NCBI RefSeq assembly: GCF_900604945.1
Contig: NZ_UWPB01000001.1
Coordinates: forward strand, 434,001-498,000
DNA length: 64,000 nucleotides
Reading direction: 5' to 3'
From: Ruminococcus sp. Marseille-P6503
GTDB taxonomy: Bacteria; Bacillota; Clostridia; Oscillospirales; Ruminococcaceae
Part shown: one piece after another, positions 34,618-42,468 of the stretch
Position numbering within the stretch: position 1 is the first letter of the stretch
Layout: each line of letters begins with the position of its first letter
The notes under the pieces: model-generated
What the model was told of the DNA's origin: nothing
The model's input: only the letters and a program-made list of their open reading frames with translations
The model's database searches: none
Program-made: the position numbers and the translations under genes

Positions 34618-35685
34618 TTTTATGGGATCAAGTCCTTTTGAAATAATACAGTACTGCGGGTCGTACTGCGAAATTATAGGAGGAAATCTTCTGAGTCTGA
34701 AAACCTTGGGGACAGAGTTCGGATTTCTCGGAAGTAAAATTCTGACTGTCAGCCCGCCTTCAGGCGAATTTTCAATTTCAACTGTTCCCCCGAAGGTATC
34801 CGCCATAGCTTTAACGACTGCAAGCCCCAGCGATTCATGCTGTGAAAATTCCTTGAAGCCCGCGTTAAAATCCAGATATTTCTTTATTTCAGACATATTT
34901 GCACAGGTTCCGTTGTCAGATACCGAAATGCAGGCGTTATGGCTGTCGGCAGTCAGCTCGAGAGTTATTTCTTTATGCTTGGAATCGTTATACATATATG
35001 CGTTGATTATCAGATTAAGAAGAGCAGCTTCAAACCGCGAATAATTGATATTAATATATACCGACTCGGCGACGCTTGTTTTAAATGAGCACATATTGCT
35101 TTCAAGCATAGGTCGAACCCATTCCGCGGTTTCTTCAAGCCTTTGGGATAAACAAAGATATTCAGTTGAGATGCCGCCTGCATAATATTTGGATATTTCG
35201 TTCATATTAACTGTTGAGGCAATGGTACGGAGCACATGGTATCTGGTCCTGCTGTCAAGCGCTGAAATATTCTCATCTCCGGGAAAGCGATCCTTGGCTG
35301 AATCCATCAGATTTATGATTTCAGAAAGCTCAAGCCTTATATTTCCCAGGAAATTATTTTTATAGCTTAAAAGCTCGGAACGGCATAAAAGAGTGTGGAT
35401 CTCGTTTGGATGAAAAAATTCTATCTTATAAAGCCGCAGAACGCCGTTTTCATATAACGGAGTTATTCTGGAGGCGTCTCCTGAGCAGAAAGCCGCAATA
35501 ACTTCTTTTTCAATGGGAAGCCGCAGCTTTTTGCCTCCTATTGTAAAATCGGAAAGAAATAAATTGTCGGGGATTTGTTCGTGATTTCTCCACAACATTC
35601 TAAATCTGCTGTCAACCGCGGCAATATAGAAGTCTGAATCCGAATACATTTGCTTCAAGCATTGCAGCAACTCCATAAAAGCCAC
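34615..35685 (-). CDS. Histidine-kinase-like ATPase lacking the phospho-acceptor histidine
   Basis: The C-terminal 130 or so residues form a GHKL/HATPase domain: N box (LLNLIINAYMYN), G1 box (SVSDNGT) and G2 box (SLGLAVVKAMADTFGG). Upstream is a helical region where the usual F-x-x-N-x-S-H-E-L motif appears as FLGNIRLEL, with leucine in place of the histidine. No transmembrane helix is seen, so it is cytoplasmic. It may be a catalytic partner for another histidine carrier, an anti-sigma-type kinase, or a decayed kinase. GTG 35685 has AAGGAG seven bases upstream and gives 356 residues; ATG 35676 and TTG 35733 are alternatives. No response regulator is adjacent. Confidence 0.75.
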   Translation of the reverse strand: MAFMELLQCLKQMYSDSDFYIAAVDSRFRMLWRNHEQIPDNLFLSDFTIGGKKLRLPIEKEVIAAFCSGDASRITPLYENGVLRLYKIEFFHPNEIHTLLCRSELLSYKNNFLGNIRLELSEIINLMDSAKDRFPGDENISALDSRTRYHVLRTIASTVNMNEISKYYAGGISTEYLCLSQRLEETAEWVRPMLESNMCSFKTSVAESVYININYSRFEAALLNLIINAYMYNDSKHKEITLELTADSHNACISVSDNGTCANMSEIKKYLDFNAGFKEFSQHESLGLAVVKAMADTFGGTVEIENSPEGGLTVRILLPRNPNSVPKVFRLRRFPPIISQYDPQYCIISKGLDPIK

Positions 35686-35748
35686 TACCCCTCTCCTTCT
35701 GCCGAAAAAATCAGTATTACTGAGTTTTGGCAAAACCTAATTTCATAT

Positions 35749-35777
35749 ATTATACAATATCTAAAAATAATAGTCAA
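35749..35777 (-). promoter_or_regulatory. Promoter of the kinase-like gene
   Basis: On the minus strand TTGACT (35777-35772), 17 bases, TATAAT (35754-35749). The start site would be about 35742, too close to TTG 35733, which supports the shorter start at 35685. Confidence 0.7.
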
Positions 35778-35992
35778 GAAACATCAATCGACAAAAATTA
35801 CACAAATATAGCTTCAATGTAAATTTTTAAACAAAAAATCATAAGTTTTAGAATAAACATATTATTTGTCGATTTATGTCCTGAAAGGAAGGGGAGTATA
35901 GATAATGCCGCCGGCGGAATTTTTTCTTTGCTGCTTCAAAAAGGATATAAAAGAAAAAGTATGAAAAATTCCGTTATATTTTTTATAAAAGT

Positions 35993-36023
35993 ACTTGCAA
36001 AAGCAAGTGGAATGTAGTATAAT
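35993..36023 (+). promoter_or_regulatory. Promoter of gap with a palindrome over the -35 box
   Basis: TTGCAA (35995-36000), 17 bases, TATAAT (36018-36023). The palindrome ACTTGC-aaaa-GCAAGT (35993-36008) covers the -35 box and could be a repressor site. The region 35778-35992 is AT-rich and shows no gene. Confidence 0.65.
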
Positions 36024-36056
36024 AATTGTAGAATTTTTTTAGGAGGTAAATTAATT

Positions 36057-37094
36057 ATGGCAGTTAAAGTCGCAATTAATGGTTTTGGACGTATTGGACG
36101 TCTTGCATTCAGACAGATGTTCGGCGCAGAGGGTTATGAGGTTGTCGCTATCAACGATCTTACAAAGCCTTCAATGCTGGCGGATCTTCTTAAGTATGAT
36201 ACAGCACAGGGCGGTTACTGCGGTAAGATCGGTGAGAATCTCCACACTGTAGAGGCTGACGACGAGGCAGGCACTATTACAGTTGACGGCAAGACTCTTA
36301 AAATCTACGCAATGGCTAACGCAGCTGAGCTTCCTTGGGGAGAGATCGGCGTAGACGTTGTTCTCGAGTGCACAGGCTTCTATTGTTCAAAGGCTAAATC
36401 ACAGGCTCACATTGACGCTGGCGCTAAGAAGGTTGTTATTTCCGCTCCTGCCGGCAACGATCTGCCTACTGTCGTATACTCTGTAAATGAAAAGACTCTT
36501 ACTGCTGACGATACTATTATTTCAGCAGCTTCATGTACAACAAACTGTCTGGCTCCTATGGCTAAGGCTCTTAACGATTACGCTCCTATCCAGAGCGGTA
36601 TCATGTCTACCATTCACGCTTATACCGGCGACCAGATGATTCTTGACGGTCCTCACAGAAAGGGCGATATGAGAAGAGCAAGAGCAGGCGCTGCAAACAT
36701 TGTTCCTAACTCCACAGGCGCGGCTAAGGCTATCGGTCTTGTTATTCCTGAGCTTAACGGAAAGCTTATCGGCTCCGCTCAGAGAGTTCCTGTTCCGACC
36801 GGTTCTACAACTATTCTTACTGCTGTAGTTAAGGGTTCAGACGTAACTGTTGAGGGAATCAATGCCGCTATGAAGGCTGCTTCTTCCGAGTCCTTCGGCT
36901 ACAACACCGATCCTATCGTTTCTTCCGACGTTATCGGTATGAAGTACGGTTCACTGTTTGACGCTACTCAGACAATGGTATCCAAGATTTCCGACGACCT
37001 CTATGAGGTTCAGGTTGTTTCCTGGTACGACAACGAGAATTCTTACACATCTCAGATGGTAAGAACAATCAAGTATTTTGCTGAGCTTGGCTAA
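36057..37094 (+). CDS. gap: Glyceraldehyde-3-phosphate dehydrogenase
   Basis: The enzyme oxidises glyceraldehyde-3-phosphate with NAD and phosphate. The 345-residue protein has the Rossmann start [16 protein letters not shown], catalytic Cys160 in [10 protein letters not shown], histidine in IHAYTGDQ, and WYDNE near the C-terminus. AGGAGG lies nine bases before ATG 36057. Codon use is strongly biased and the promoter is good, as expected for an abundant protein. It is monocistronic with its own terminator. Confidence 0.97.
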   Translation: MAVKVAINGFGRIGRLAFRQMFGAEGYEVVAINDLTKPSMLADLLKYDTAQGGYCGKIGENLHTVEADDEAGTITVDGKTLKIYAMANAAELPWGEIGVDVVLECTGFYCSKAKSQAHIDAGAKKVVISAPAGNDLPTVVYSVNEKTLTADDTIISAASCTTNCLAPMAKALNDYAPIQSGIMSTIHAYTGDQMILDGPHRKGDMRRARAGAANIVPNSTGAAKAIGLVIPELNGKLIGSAQRVPVPTGSTTILTAVVKGSDVTVEGINAAMKAASSESFGYNTDPIVSSDVIGMKYGSLFDATQTMVSKISDDLYEVQVVSWYDNENSYTSQMVRTIKYFAELG

Positions 37095-37116
37095 AATATA
37101 ATATAAGATAAGAGTG

Positions 37117-37146
37117 AAAAAGCCGCCCTTTAGGGCGGCTTTTTTA
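37117..37146. terminator. Terminator after gap
   Basis: Perfect arms AAAAAGCCGCCC (37117-37128) and GGGCGGCTTTTT (37133-37144) with a four-base loop; works on both strands. Confidence 0.92.
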
Positions 37147-37184
37147 TATGTATAAGAAGCAGTTTTGCTGTATGCGGACGCGCC

Positions 37185-37412
37185 TTAATACACCTCATAG
37201 CTTCCGTTTGTAAATATCTTAAAAGTAAGGGAAACCGTGTCGTTGATATTTACGTTAAATTCGGTGTATTCCGAATAGGGATCGAGTCTTATTGTTTTGG
37301 TTTCAAGGTGTGCAATTTTCAGCTGCTTGATTTTCTTAGCTCCGGACAATTTAAATTTGTCCGTTTTTTTTATTTCTTTGCACAAAAATTTGTTGAAATT
37401 GTTTTTTATCAT
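37185..37412 (-). CDS. Small basic hypothetical protein, 75 residues
   Basis: The product begins MIKNNFNKFLCKEIKKTDKF and ends TFKIFTNGSYEVY. It is lysine-rich at the start with a beta-strand-like C-terminal half. No signal peptide or known motif. GGAGGAAT lies seven bases before the ATG and a consensus minus-strand promoter is upstream, so it is very likely expressed. It is divergent from an XRE regulator and shares a perfect 14-base palindrome with it, so it is a probable regulatory target. Function unknown. Confidence 0.7.
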   Translation of the reverse strand: MIKNNFNKFLCKEIKKTDKFKLSGAKKIKQLKIAHLETKTIRLDPYSEYTEFNVNINDTVSLTFKIFTNGSYEVY

Positions 37413-37447
37413 TTTTTATTCCTCCATAGCTAGATATTTCTACTGTT

Positions 37448-37539
37448 ATTTTAGCATGTTTCAACGCTCTTGTCAACATCTATAGAGTATAAAAATTACT
37501 CTATAGATGTTTGTATAAACCATATAAGCGGGATATAAT
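37448..37539. promoter_or_regulatory. Divergent promoters around a 14-base-arm palindromic operator
   Basis: Minus-strand promoter: TTGACA (37476-37471), 17 bases, TAAAAT (37453-37448). Plus-strand promoter: TTGTAT (37511-37516), 17 bases, TATAAT (37534-37539). Between the two -35 boxes lies a perfect palindrome, 37476-37489 with 37497-37510 (arms ACATCTATAGAGTA). It touches both -35 boxes and should control both genes. Confidence 0.75.
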
Positions 37540-37577
37540 ATTTATAACAACACTTTTAGAGCAGAAAGGGATTTTCT

Positions 37578-37922
37578 ATGGAGCGCAGCGATATATCTGC
37601 GGAAATCGGCTTGAATATAAAGAACGAGCGCAGACGTAAAAATTTAAGTCAGGAAGCACTGGCTCTTGATTCAAATATACATCCTTCTTATTTCGGCTGT
37701 ATTGAGCGCGGAGAAAAATGTCCGACTGTTGAAACGCTTTATAAGATCAGCAAGGCGCTGGACGTGCCTTTGTCCCGGCTTATAAAGGTAGATGAAAACG
37801 GCGGAGACGGAAATGGTATTTCTCCTGAGGACAGAATTATTGAAATTCTCAAAAGCCTTCCTGCCGATAAAATGGATAAGTTCGCCGATATACTTGAAGA
37901 TATCAGCGGACTTCTTAAGTAA
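37578..37922 (+). CDS. XRE-family transcription regulator, 114 residues
   Basis: The N-terminal 70 residues form a Cro/CI-type helix-turn-helix (IGLNIKNERRRKNLSQEALAL, then HPSYFGCIERGEKCPTVETL). The C-terminal 35 residues are helical and charged, probably for dimerisation. Closely similar short regulators without an enzymatic or ligand domain are common in Clostridia. AGAAAGGGAT lies before ATG 37578. It is divergent from the 75-residue gene; the palindrome between them is the likely binding site. A strong terminator follows. Confidence 0.85.
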   Translation: MERSDISAEIGLNIKNERRRKNLSQEALALDSNIHPSYFGCIERGEKCPTVETLYKISKALDVPLSRLIKVDENGGDGNGISPEDRIIEILKSLPADKMDKFADILEDISGLLK

Positions 37923-38001
37923 ATATTTATATGTAATCTGTTGCGCCGGCGCAATTCCCGAATGAATTGGTTGGAAATTAACTTTTATAGGATTTATAAT
38001 T

Positions 38002-38043
38002 AAACGCCGCCGCGGTATTTTAAAATGCCGCGGCGGCGTTTTT
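38002..38043 (+). terminator. Strong GC-rich terminator after the XRE gene
   Basis: About 18 base pairs with arms of the type AACGCCGCCGCGG, followed by a short T run. One mismatch occurs in the stem. Confidence 0.85.
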
Positions 38044-38099
38044 GTTTGTTGTTTATTTCGTATCGGGTAATCAAAAAGTATTTCATAAATAGATTAAAT

Positions 38100-38172
38100 A
38101 TAACCTCCGAGTATGATAAAACAGTAAAGGTGTGGCGAAAGCGTTACTATGATAAAAATACAAGGAGGTTAT
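38100..38172. repeat. Palindromic element with Shine-Dalgarno-like arm
   Basis: ATAACCTCC (38100-38108) pairs with GGAGGTTAT (38164-38172), and an inner CAGTAA/TTACT stem is possible. The right arm is a perfect ribosome binding site but no start codon follows within reach, so no gene was called in 38044-38226. Confidence 0.35.
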
Positions 38173-38226
38173 CAACAAAGAAATAAAGTAATTTGCAGTA
38201 TTTATACCTTTATAAATCAAAATGTT

Positions 38227-38637
38227 TTACACACAGTCAAAAACAGAAACAAAATTTCTTAAAATGAAATACAAGCCTAACAAAAGAGTAAAAACAGCTG
38301 CAAACTTACAGCTTCTCGGAAAAATAGCAATATGCTTTCCGAAATATAATGTAAGAGCTTCAATGTAAAATATTCCGCCGGTAATACAGCATAAAAACGG
38401 AACTATGTTATACCTGAGCGAAGTTATTAATTCGCCTCTTAATAATGCTTTTACGCTTCTTGTATTTCCGCAGGCGGGACAAAGCCACCCTGTTGCTTCA
38501 TAAAACCAACATTCAGGAAAATGTTGGGTAATATTGAATATGACCTGACGGAAAACAACCGCACTTGATATTATTAAAGGCACGGCAAGCACAGCGGACT
38601 TTTTCAGCGCGTTACCGTATGTATTATTTTTATCCAT
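38227..38637 (-). CDS. DUF2752 membrane protein
   Basis: The 136-residue protein has three hydrophobic helices (about 14-30, 80-98 and 108-126). Between them is the DUF2752 signature CPACGNTRSVKALLRGEL, with the cysteine pair preceded by an aromatic-rich GWLCP. The family is widespread in bacteria and uncharacterised. It is ten bases downstream of the DUF4190 gene, and the pair is often found together in related genomes. The XRE gene at 39043 is a likely regulator. Confidence 0.85.
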   Translation of the reverse strand: MDKNNTYGNALKKSAVLAVPLIISSAVVFRQVIFNITQHFPECWFYEATGWLCPACGNTRSVKALLRGELITSLRYNIVPFLCCITGGIFYIEALTLYFGKHIAIFPRSCKFAAVFTLLLGLYFILRNFVSVFDCV

Positions 38638-38647
38638 TTTACAAATA

Positions 38648-38902
38648 TTAAAAAAGCGAATTTAAAATTGAACTTCCCGTTACAATAACGATTATTGTGG
38701 GAACAAGACTTATAATACTTGTAACCAACCCTGCTACGGCCATTCCCTTGCCGCCTTTTTTAGTAGCAAGACTTGCTCCGCCGAGAATCACGCCAATTAT
38801 TGCACATGGAATTGAAATAAACGCGAAACAAGAGAACACTATTGAACATATTCCCAATACCATTGACGCAACAGATAAACCAACACTATTTTTTTCTTCC
38901 AT
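38648..38902 (-). CDS. DUF4190 small membrane protein
   Basis: The 84-residue protein has two long hydrophobic helices separated by a glycine-rich basic turn (GGASLATKKGGKGMAVAGLV), the typical DUF4190 layout. Function is not established. GGAGTG lies before its ATG. It forms an operon with the DUF2752 gene and is divergent from an XRE regulator, with a promoter flanked by two TAGTAC-type palindromes. Confidence 0.85.
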   Translation of the reverse strand: MEEKNSVGLSVASMVLGICSIVFSCFAFISIPCAIIGVILGGASLATKKGGKGMAVAGLVTSIISLVPTIIVIVTGSSILNSLF

Positions 38903-38927
38903 TTTTCAACACTCCATTATATTTTTT

Positions 38928-38998
38928 TAGTACCTAAAAGTACTATAACTTAATAATACTCTTTTTTTGTGTTATTGTCAATAGTACTAAATAGTATT
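38928..38998 (-). promoter_or_regulatory. Promoter of the DUF4190-DUF2752 operon flanked by two operator-like palindromes
   Basis: On the minus strand TTGACA (38981-38976), 17 bases, TATTAT (38958-38953). TAGTAC-ctaaaa-GTACTA (38928-38945) covers the start site, and a related repeat, TAGTACT with AGTATTA (38982-38998), abuts the -35 box. Both could bind the divergent XRE protein. Confidence 0.7.
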
Positions 38999-39042
38999 AA
39001 AATCATTTTCTACATAATGCATAAATTTTCGAGGTGAATTTT

Positions 39043-39249
39043 ATGTATTTTCCAAGATTGCGAGATCTTAGGGAAGATAGAGATCTGAATCAGACTCAAG
39101 TGGCAAAGCTTCTCTTTACCAGTCAAACGGTATATTCAAGATATGAACGCGGGGTTTTAACGATACCGGTTGAGCATTTGCTTATTTTAGCGGATTTTTA
39201 CGATGTTTCAACCGATTATATTCTCGGAAGGACAAACAAAAAGAAATAA
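39043..39249 (+). CDS. XRE-family regulator, 68 residues
   Basis: The protein is little more than a Cro/CI helix-turn-helix (LRDLREDRDLNQTQVAKLL, then SQTVYSRYERG, then LLILADFYDVSTDYILGRT). GAGGTG lies seven bases before ATG 39043; a GTG at 39034 overlaps that site and is rejected. It is divergent from the DUF4190-DUF2752 genes, and the repeated TAGTAC palindromes in between suggest it represses that operon and perhaps itself. Such compact regulators sense through unknown signals or partner proteins. Confidence 0.85.
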   Translation: MYFPRLRDLREDRDLNQTQVAKLLFTSQTVYSRYERGVLTIPVEHLLILADFYDVSTDYILGRTNKKK

Positions 39250-39377
39250 AAAGGTCTGTGTGACTTTTAAGACTGTGAGCCGGCTGCTGAAATAAAATTT
39301 AAGCGGTAATTGCTAAGTATCGTTCCGCAGTATAACCTTTGCGGTCGGTTACTTATGTATTTAAACGTAAAAAGCCG

Positions 39378-39406
39378 TTGAAAATGCTCGTATATTGTGC
39401 TATAAT
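39378..39406 (+). promoter_or_regulatory. Promoter of the 96-residue gene and rarA
   Basis: TTGAAA (39378-39383), 17 bases, TATAAT (39401-39406), about 30 bases before the start of the first gene. Confidence 0.7.
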
Positions 39407-39438
39407 AAAAGCAATAAAGTTTTTAGGGGGCTTTGACC

Positions 39439-39729
39439 GTGAACGAAGTTTTGCAGACCTTTCTTGACGAGGAGATAACCGACGCGGTTTATAACGAGCT
39501 TTGGAATTTCGTGTCCTCGGATTCGGTCGTAAGGGGAACCTTTGAGTGCTCGAACCATGTGGTCATGAAAATTTCATCGACTCAGTTTATTATCTACAGA
39601 ATATGCGTGGGAATGGAAAACACCAAATGTCAGCCTGCCGTGCTGGCGGCGAGAACATATCTGCTGAAAAAAATAAACAGCAAGGCGTATGAAAGAAGAC
39701 TGCCGGATATCCAGAATATTTTTGATTGA
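39439..39729 (+). CDS. Hypothetical protein upstream of rarA, 96 residues
   Basis: A small soluble protein with alternating helix and strand character (VLQTFLDEEITDAVYNELW, then STQFIIYRICVG). No motif or family was recognised. I start at GTG 39439 because GGGGG lies eight bases upstream; the in-frame TTG 39433 abuts that site. It has its own promoter and lies 18 bases before rarA, so both are one operon, but a link to DNA repair is only a guess. Confidence 0.65.
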   Translation: MNEVLQTFLDEEITDAVYNELWNFVSSDSVVRGTFECSNHVVMKISSTQFIIYRICVGMENTKCQPAVLAARTYLLKKINSKAYERRLPDIQNIFD

Positions 39730-39747
39730 TAAAGAGGAGATATAGCT

Positions 39748-41016
39748 ATGCCGATTCCATTGGCTGAAAGAATACGTCCCAAGACTCTTGACGATGTGGT
39801 GGGGCAGCCGCACCTGCTGGGAAAAGATAAGCCGCTCCGGCGGATAATAGAAAGCGGCAGAATACCCAATATGATCTTCTACGGCTCCTCAGGTATCGGA
39901 AAGACTACGGTAGCAAGAATAATTGCCGAAAATGCTCATATGACGATGCATAAGCTTAACGGCACCTCCGCTTCTATCTCCGATATAAAGCAGATAGTGG
40001 CTGAAACGGAAACGTTCAGCGGAATAGGAGGAATACTGCTTTATCTCGATGAGATACAGTATCTTAATAAAAAACAGCAGCAGTCTTTGCTTGAGTATAT
40101 CGAGAACGGAAGAATAACTCTTATTTCCTCAACTACGGAGAATCCCTATTTTTACGTTTACAACGCCATTATTAGCCGCTCTACGGTGTTTGAGTTCAAG
40201 CCGCTTACTCCGGAAGAGGTAATGCCGGCAATAAAACGCGCTTTTCAGATCTGCGCCGATGATCTAGGACTGAAGCTGAGGCTTGAAAGCGGAGTTTGCG
40301 AGCATATCGCCAGAGGCTGCGGAGGCGACGTCAGAAAGTCTGTCAATACCGTCGAGCTGTGTACCCTTTCGGCGGATAACGACGGCAGCTCGCTTACGGT
40401 AAGCCTGGATACGGTAAGGCTGCTTACTCAGCGCAGCAATATGAAATATGACCGTGACGGCGACCAGCATTACGATATTCTTTCAGCTTTGCAGAAATCG
40501 ATCAGAGGGTCGGATGAGAACGCCGCGCTGCATTACGCCGCAAGACTTATCGAGGCGGGGGATATTATTTCGCTATCTCGCCGCCTGCTTGTCATCGCCA
40601 GCGAGGATGTGGGTCTGGCTTATCCTCAGGCGGCGGCGATTACCAAGGCGTGCGTAGACAGTGCAATGCAGCTTGGTCTGCCGGAAGCGAGAATACCGCT
40701 TGCCGAAGCGGTGGTGCTGCTTGCGACCGCGCCAAAATCAAACAGCTCCTATCTTGCAATGGACGCCGCTCTCGAGGACGTCAGACAGAGCGGAGCTCTG
40801 GATTTTCCAAGACAGCTCCAGAATAAGCATTTTGACGGAGAGGACGCTCAGGTAAAGGGTCAGCATTATCTGTATCCGCATGATTTTCCTAATCATTGGG
40901 TGGAGCAGCAGTATCTGCCCGACGCCTTAAAGGACAGGGTGTATTACAGATTCGGGGATAATAAGAACGAGCAGCTTGCCCTGCAGTACCGCAATAAGAT
41001 CAGGGGCGGAAAATAA
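39748..41016 (+). CDS. rarA: Replication-associated recombination protein A (AAA+ ATPase)
   Basis: RarA/MgsA acts at stalled replication forks and is related to clamp-loader ATPases. The 422-residue protein has PLAERIRPKTLDDVVGQ, Walker A YGSSGIGKTT, Walker B LLYLDEIQYL, sensor 1 SSTTENPYF, and a C-terminal domain (GDIISLSRRLLVIASEDVGLAYP) characteristic of the MgsA family, ending with a tetramerisation region. GAGGAG precedes ATG 39748. Length is standard. A terminator follows. Confidence 0.93.
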   Translation: MPIPLAERIRPKTLDDVVGQPHLLGKDKPLRRIIESGRIPNMIFYGSSGIGKTTVARIIAENAHMTMHKLNGTSASISDIKQIVAETETFSGIGGILLYLDEIQYLNKKQQQSLLEYIENGRITLISSTTENPYFYVYNAIISRSTVFEFKPLTPEEVMPAIKRAFQICADDLGLKLRLESGVCEHIARGCGGDVRKSVNTVELCTLSADNDGSSLTVSLDTVRLLTQRSNMKYDRDGDQHYDILSALQKSIRGSDENAALHYAARLIEAGDIISLSRRLLVIASEDVGLAYPQAAAITKACVDSAMQLGLPEARIPLAEAVVLLATAPKSNSSYLAMDAALEDVRQSGALDFPRQLQNKHFDGEDAQVKGQHYLYPHDFPNHWVEQQYLPDALKDRVYYRFGDNKNEQLALQYRNKIRGGK

Positions 41017-41017
41017 A

Positions 41018-41074
41018 AAACGGATCAGCGCAGTGTTTTTCTGTGGAAAATCGGCGTTGATCCGTTTGTTTTTT
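41018..41074. terminator. Terminator between convergent rarA and S1-domain genes
   Basis: Arms AAACGGATCA (41018-41027) and TGATCCGTTT (41058-41067) followed by GTTTTTTG; the minus-strand side is also T-rich. Confidence 0.85.
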
Positions 41075-41081
41075 GTTGCGC

Positions 41082-42002
41082 TCAGAATTCCGTAACGATT
41101 GTTTTATCGGCAAGGGGAGTGGAGTATTCCCACCGGCTGATATGTCCGCTGCTGACGTAATATTTCAGCTTGGACGGGAAATTGGTATTTTCAAAAACGT
41201 CTACGATTATAAGCTTGACCTTCATTTTTTCCGGTATAAGCGCTTTTATGTATACGCTTGCCGCCTGACCCACCTGAACGTTGTCCCGCGGCTCGGCAAG
41301 TCCGGCAAGATTAGGCGCCAGCTCTATAAAAATGCCGTAGCTTTCAACCGAACGCACTATGCCGCCGACCGTTTGCCCTGCCTGAAAGTTTTCGGCGTTT
41401 TCCTGCCATGTTCCCAGCAGCTCTTTGTGCGAAAGACATATTCTGCCGTTTTCTACGGACTTTATCACTACGAATATATCCTGACCGTTATAGAATCTGT
41501 CGTTCGGGTGAGCTATTCTCGAAACGGAGATTGCGTCAATGGGAATAAGCGATGGGATTCCGCAGCCGACGTCTACAAAGCAGCCGAAGGGCTCAAGGTG
41601 CGTTACCTTAGCAGGGATTACGTCTCCGCTCTGAAGCAGAGAAATACAGCGCTCCATGCACTCCTCCTGAGCAAGCCTGCGGGAGAGCGTGTATATATTT
41701 TCTCCGTCGGAATTTTTTGATACGCCGAGTATTTTAAAGCAAACGGGTTTGTTGACTTTTGAAAGCAGCGCAATATCCCTGGTCGTACCTTCGGCGATTC
41801 CTATTGCCCCTTCTGTTCTGGGAATTATCCCCCTACCGCAGGGCAGATCAACGATAAGATTATGATCGCTGTCGCATATAACTGCCTGAGCTTCAAGAAT
41901 CGCGTCGTGAGCGAACGCTTCCGCCATTGATTGTTCGCTTTTCAGGTAATTTCTGTTGCCCGCCGTGTCAAAAAGCTTTCCTTCCGGTAAATATTTTTTC
42001 AT
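41082..42002 (-). CDS. S1 RNA-binding domain protein (ribosomal protein S1-like)
   Basis: The 306-residue protein has at least two S1 domains: about residues 125-195 (GDVIPAKVTHLEPFGCFVDVG ... GRICLSHKEL) and about 208-275 (AGQTVGGIVRSVESYGIFIELAPN). An earlier region at 35-110 resembles a degenerate S1 repeat. Related proteins in Clostridia are annotated as 30S ribosomal protein S1 or general stress-like RNA-binding proteins; it is shorter than full S1. It probably binds single-stranded RNA. The start is at ATG 42002 with AAAGAGG upstream. Confidence 0.8.
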   Translation of the reverse strand: MKKYLPEGKLFDTAGNRNYLKSEQSMAEAFAHDAILEAQAVICDSDHNLIVDLPCGRGIIPRTEGAIGIAEGTTRDIALLSKVNKPVCFKILGVSKNSDGENIYTLSRRLAQEECMERCISLLQSGDVIPAKVTHLEPFGCFVDVGCGIPSLIPIDAISVSRIAHPNDRFYNGQDIFVVIKSVENGRICLSHKELLGTWQENAENFQAGQTVGGIVRSVESYGIFIELAPNLAGLAEPRDNVQVGQAASVYIKALIPEKMKVKLIIVDVFENTNFPSKLKYYVSSGHISRWEYSTPLADKTIVTEF

Positions 42003-42249
42003 TTTAAACCTCTTTCTCCGCAGATTTTATATTCTTAACAGGTCTTTTTACTGCGGTATACAGACCTTGTTGAAATGCAACAAAGATTTATAGCTTACAG
42101 GATCAATTTGGTATACAAGCTACAAAAATATTACGCTTTGTTACTTTTTAAGGCTCAGTTAATTGTATGAGTGTTGACTGAAAAATAGTACAGTTTGTCC
42201 CTCAAAACCCGTAATACCGCATTTTCAGAAAAAAATCTGCAAAAAAAGC

Positions 42250-42278
42250 TTGACAAACGCTAAAATGTGTGTTACACT
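42250..42278 (+). promoter_or_regulatory. Promoter of the secreted hydrolase gene
   Basis: TTGACA (42250-42255), 17 bases, TACACT (42273-42278). It lies about 140-190 bases before the start codons considered. Elsewhere in 42003-42249 there is an imperfect AACAGGTCT/AGACCTTGTT repeat near 42038-42077 but no gene. Confidence 0.7.
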
Positions 42279-42435
42279 AATGTAGTGATTTGTAATGAAT
42301 TTGTAACCAACCAAGCTTATAGGTTACAAATTGAGTAATAAATCTCATATCAAGCTAATAAACATTAATTGTGCCGCGAAAAAGCAAAGGTCTGCGGTCA
42401 GATTAAATGAAAGGGTGTGAAACGGCGGTTCGCAT

Positions 42436-42468
42436 ATGAAAAATATGAGAACAACAGCCAAATTATAA
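42436..42468 (+). CDS. Possible 10-codon leader peptide coupled to the hydrolase gene
   Basis: ATG 42436 opens a ten-codon frame (MKNMRTTAKL) whose TAA stop overlaps the ATG at 42468 as TAATG. The upstream GGCGG is a poor ribosome binding site. Such an arrangement could couple translation, since the ATG at 42468 has no ribosome binding site of its own. This is tentative. Confidence 0.25.
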   Translation: MKNMRTTAKL

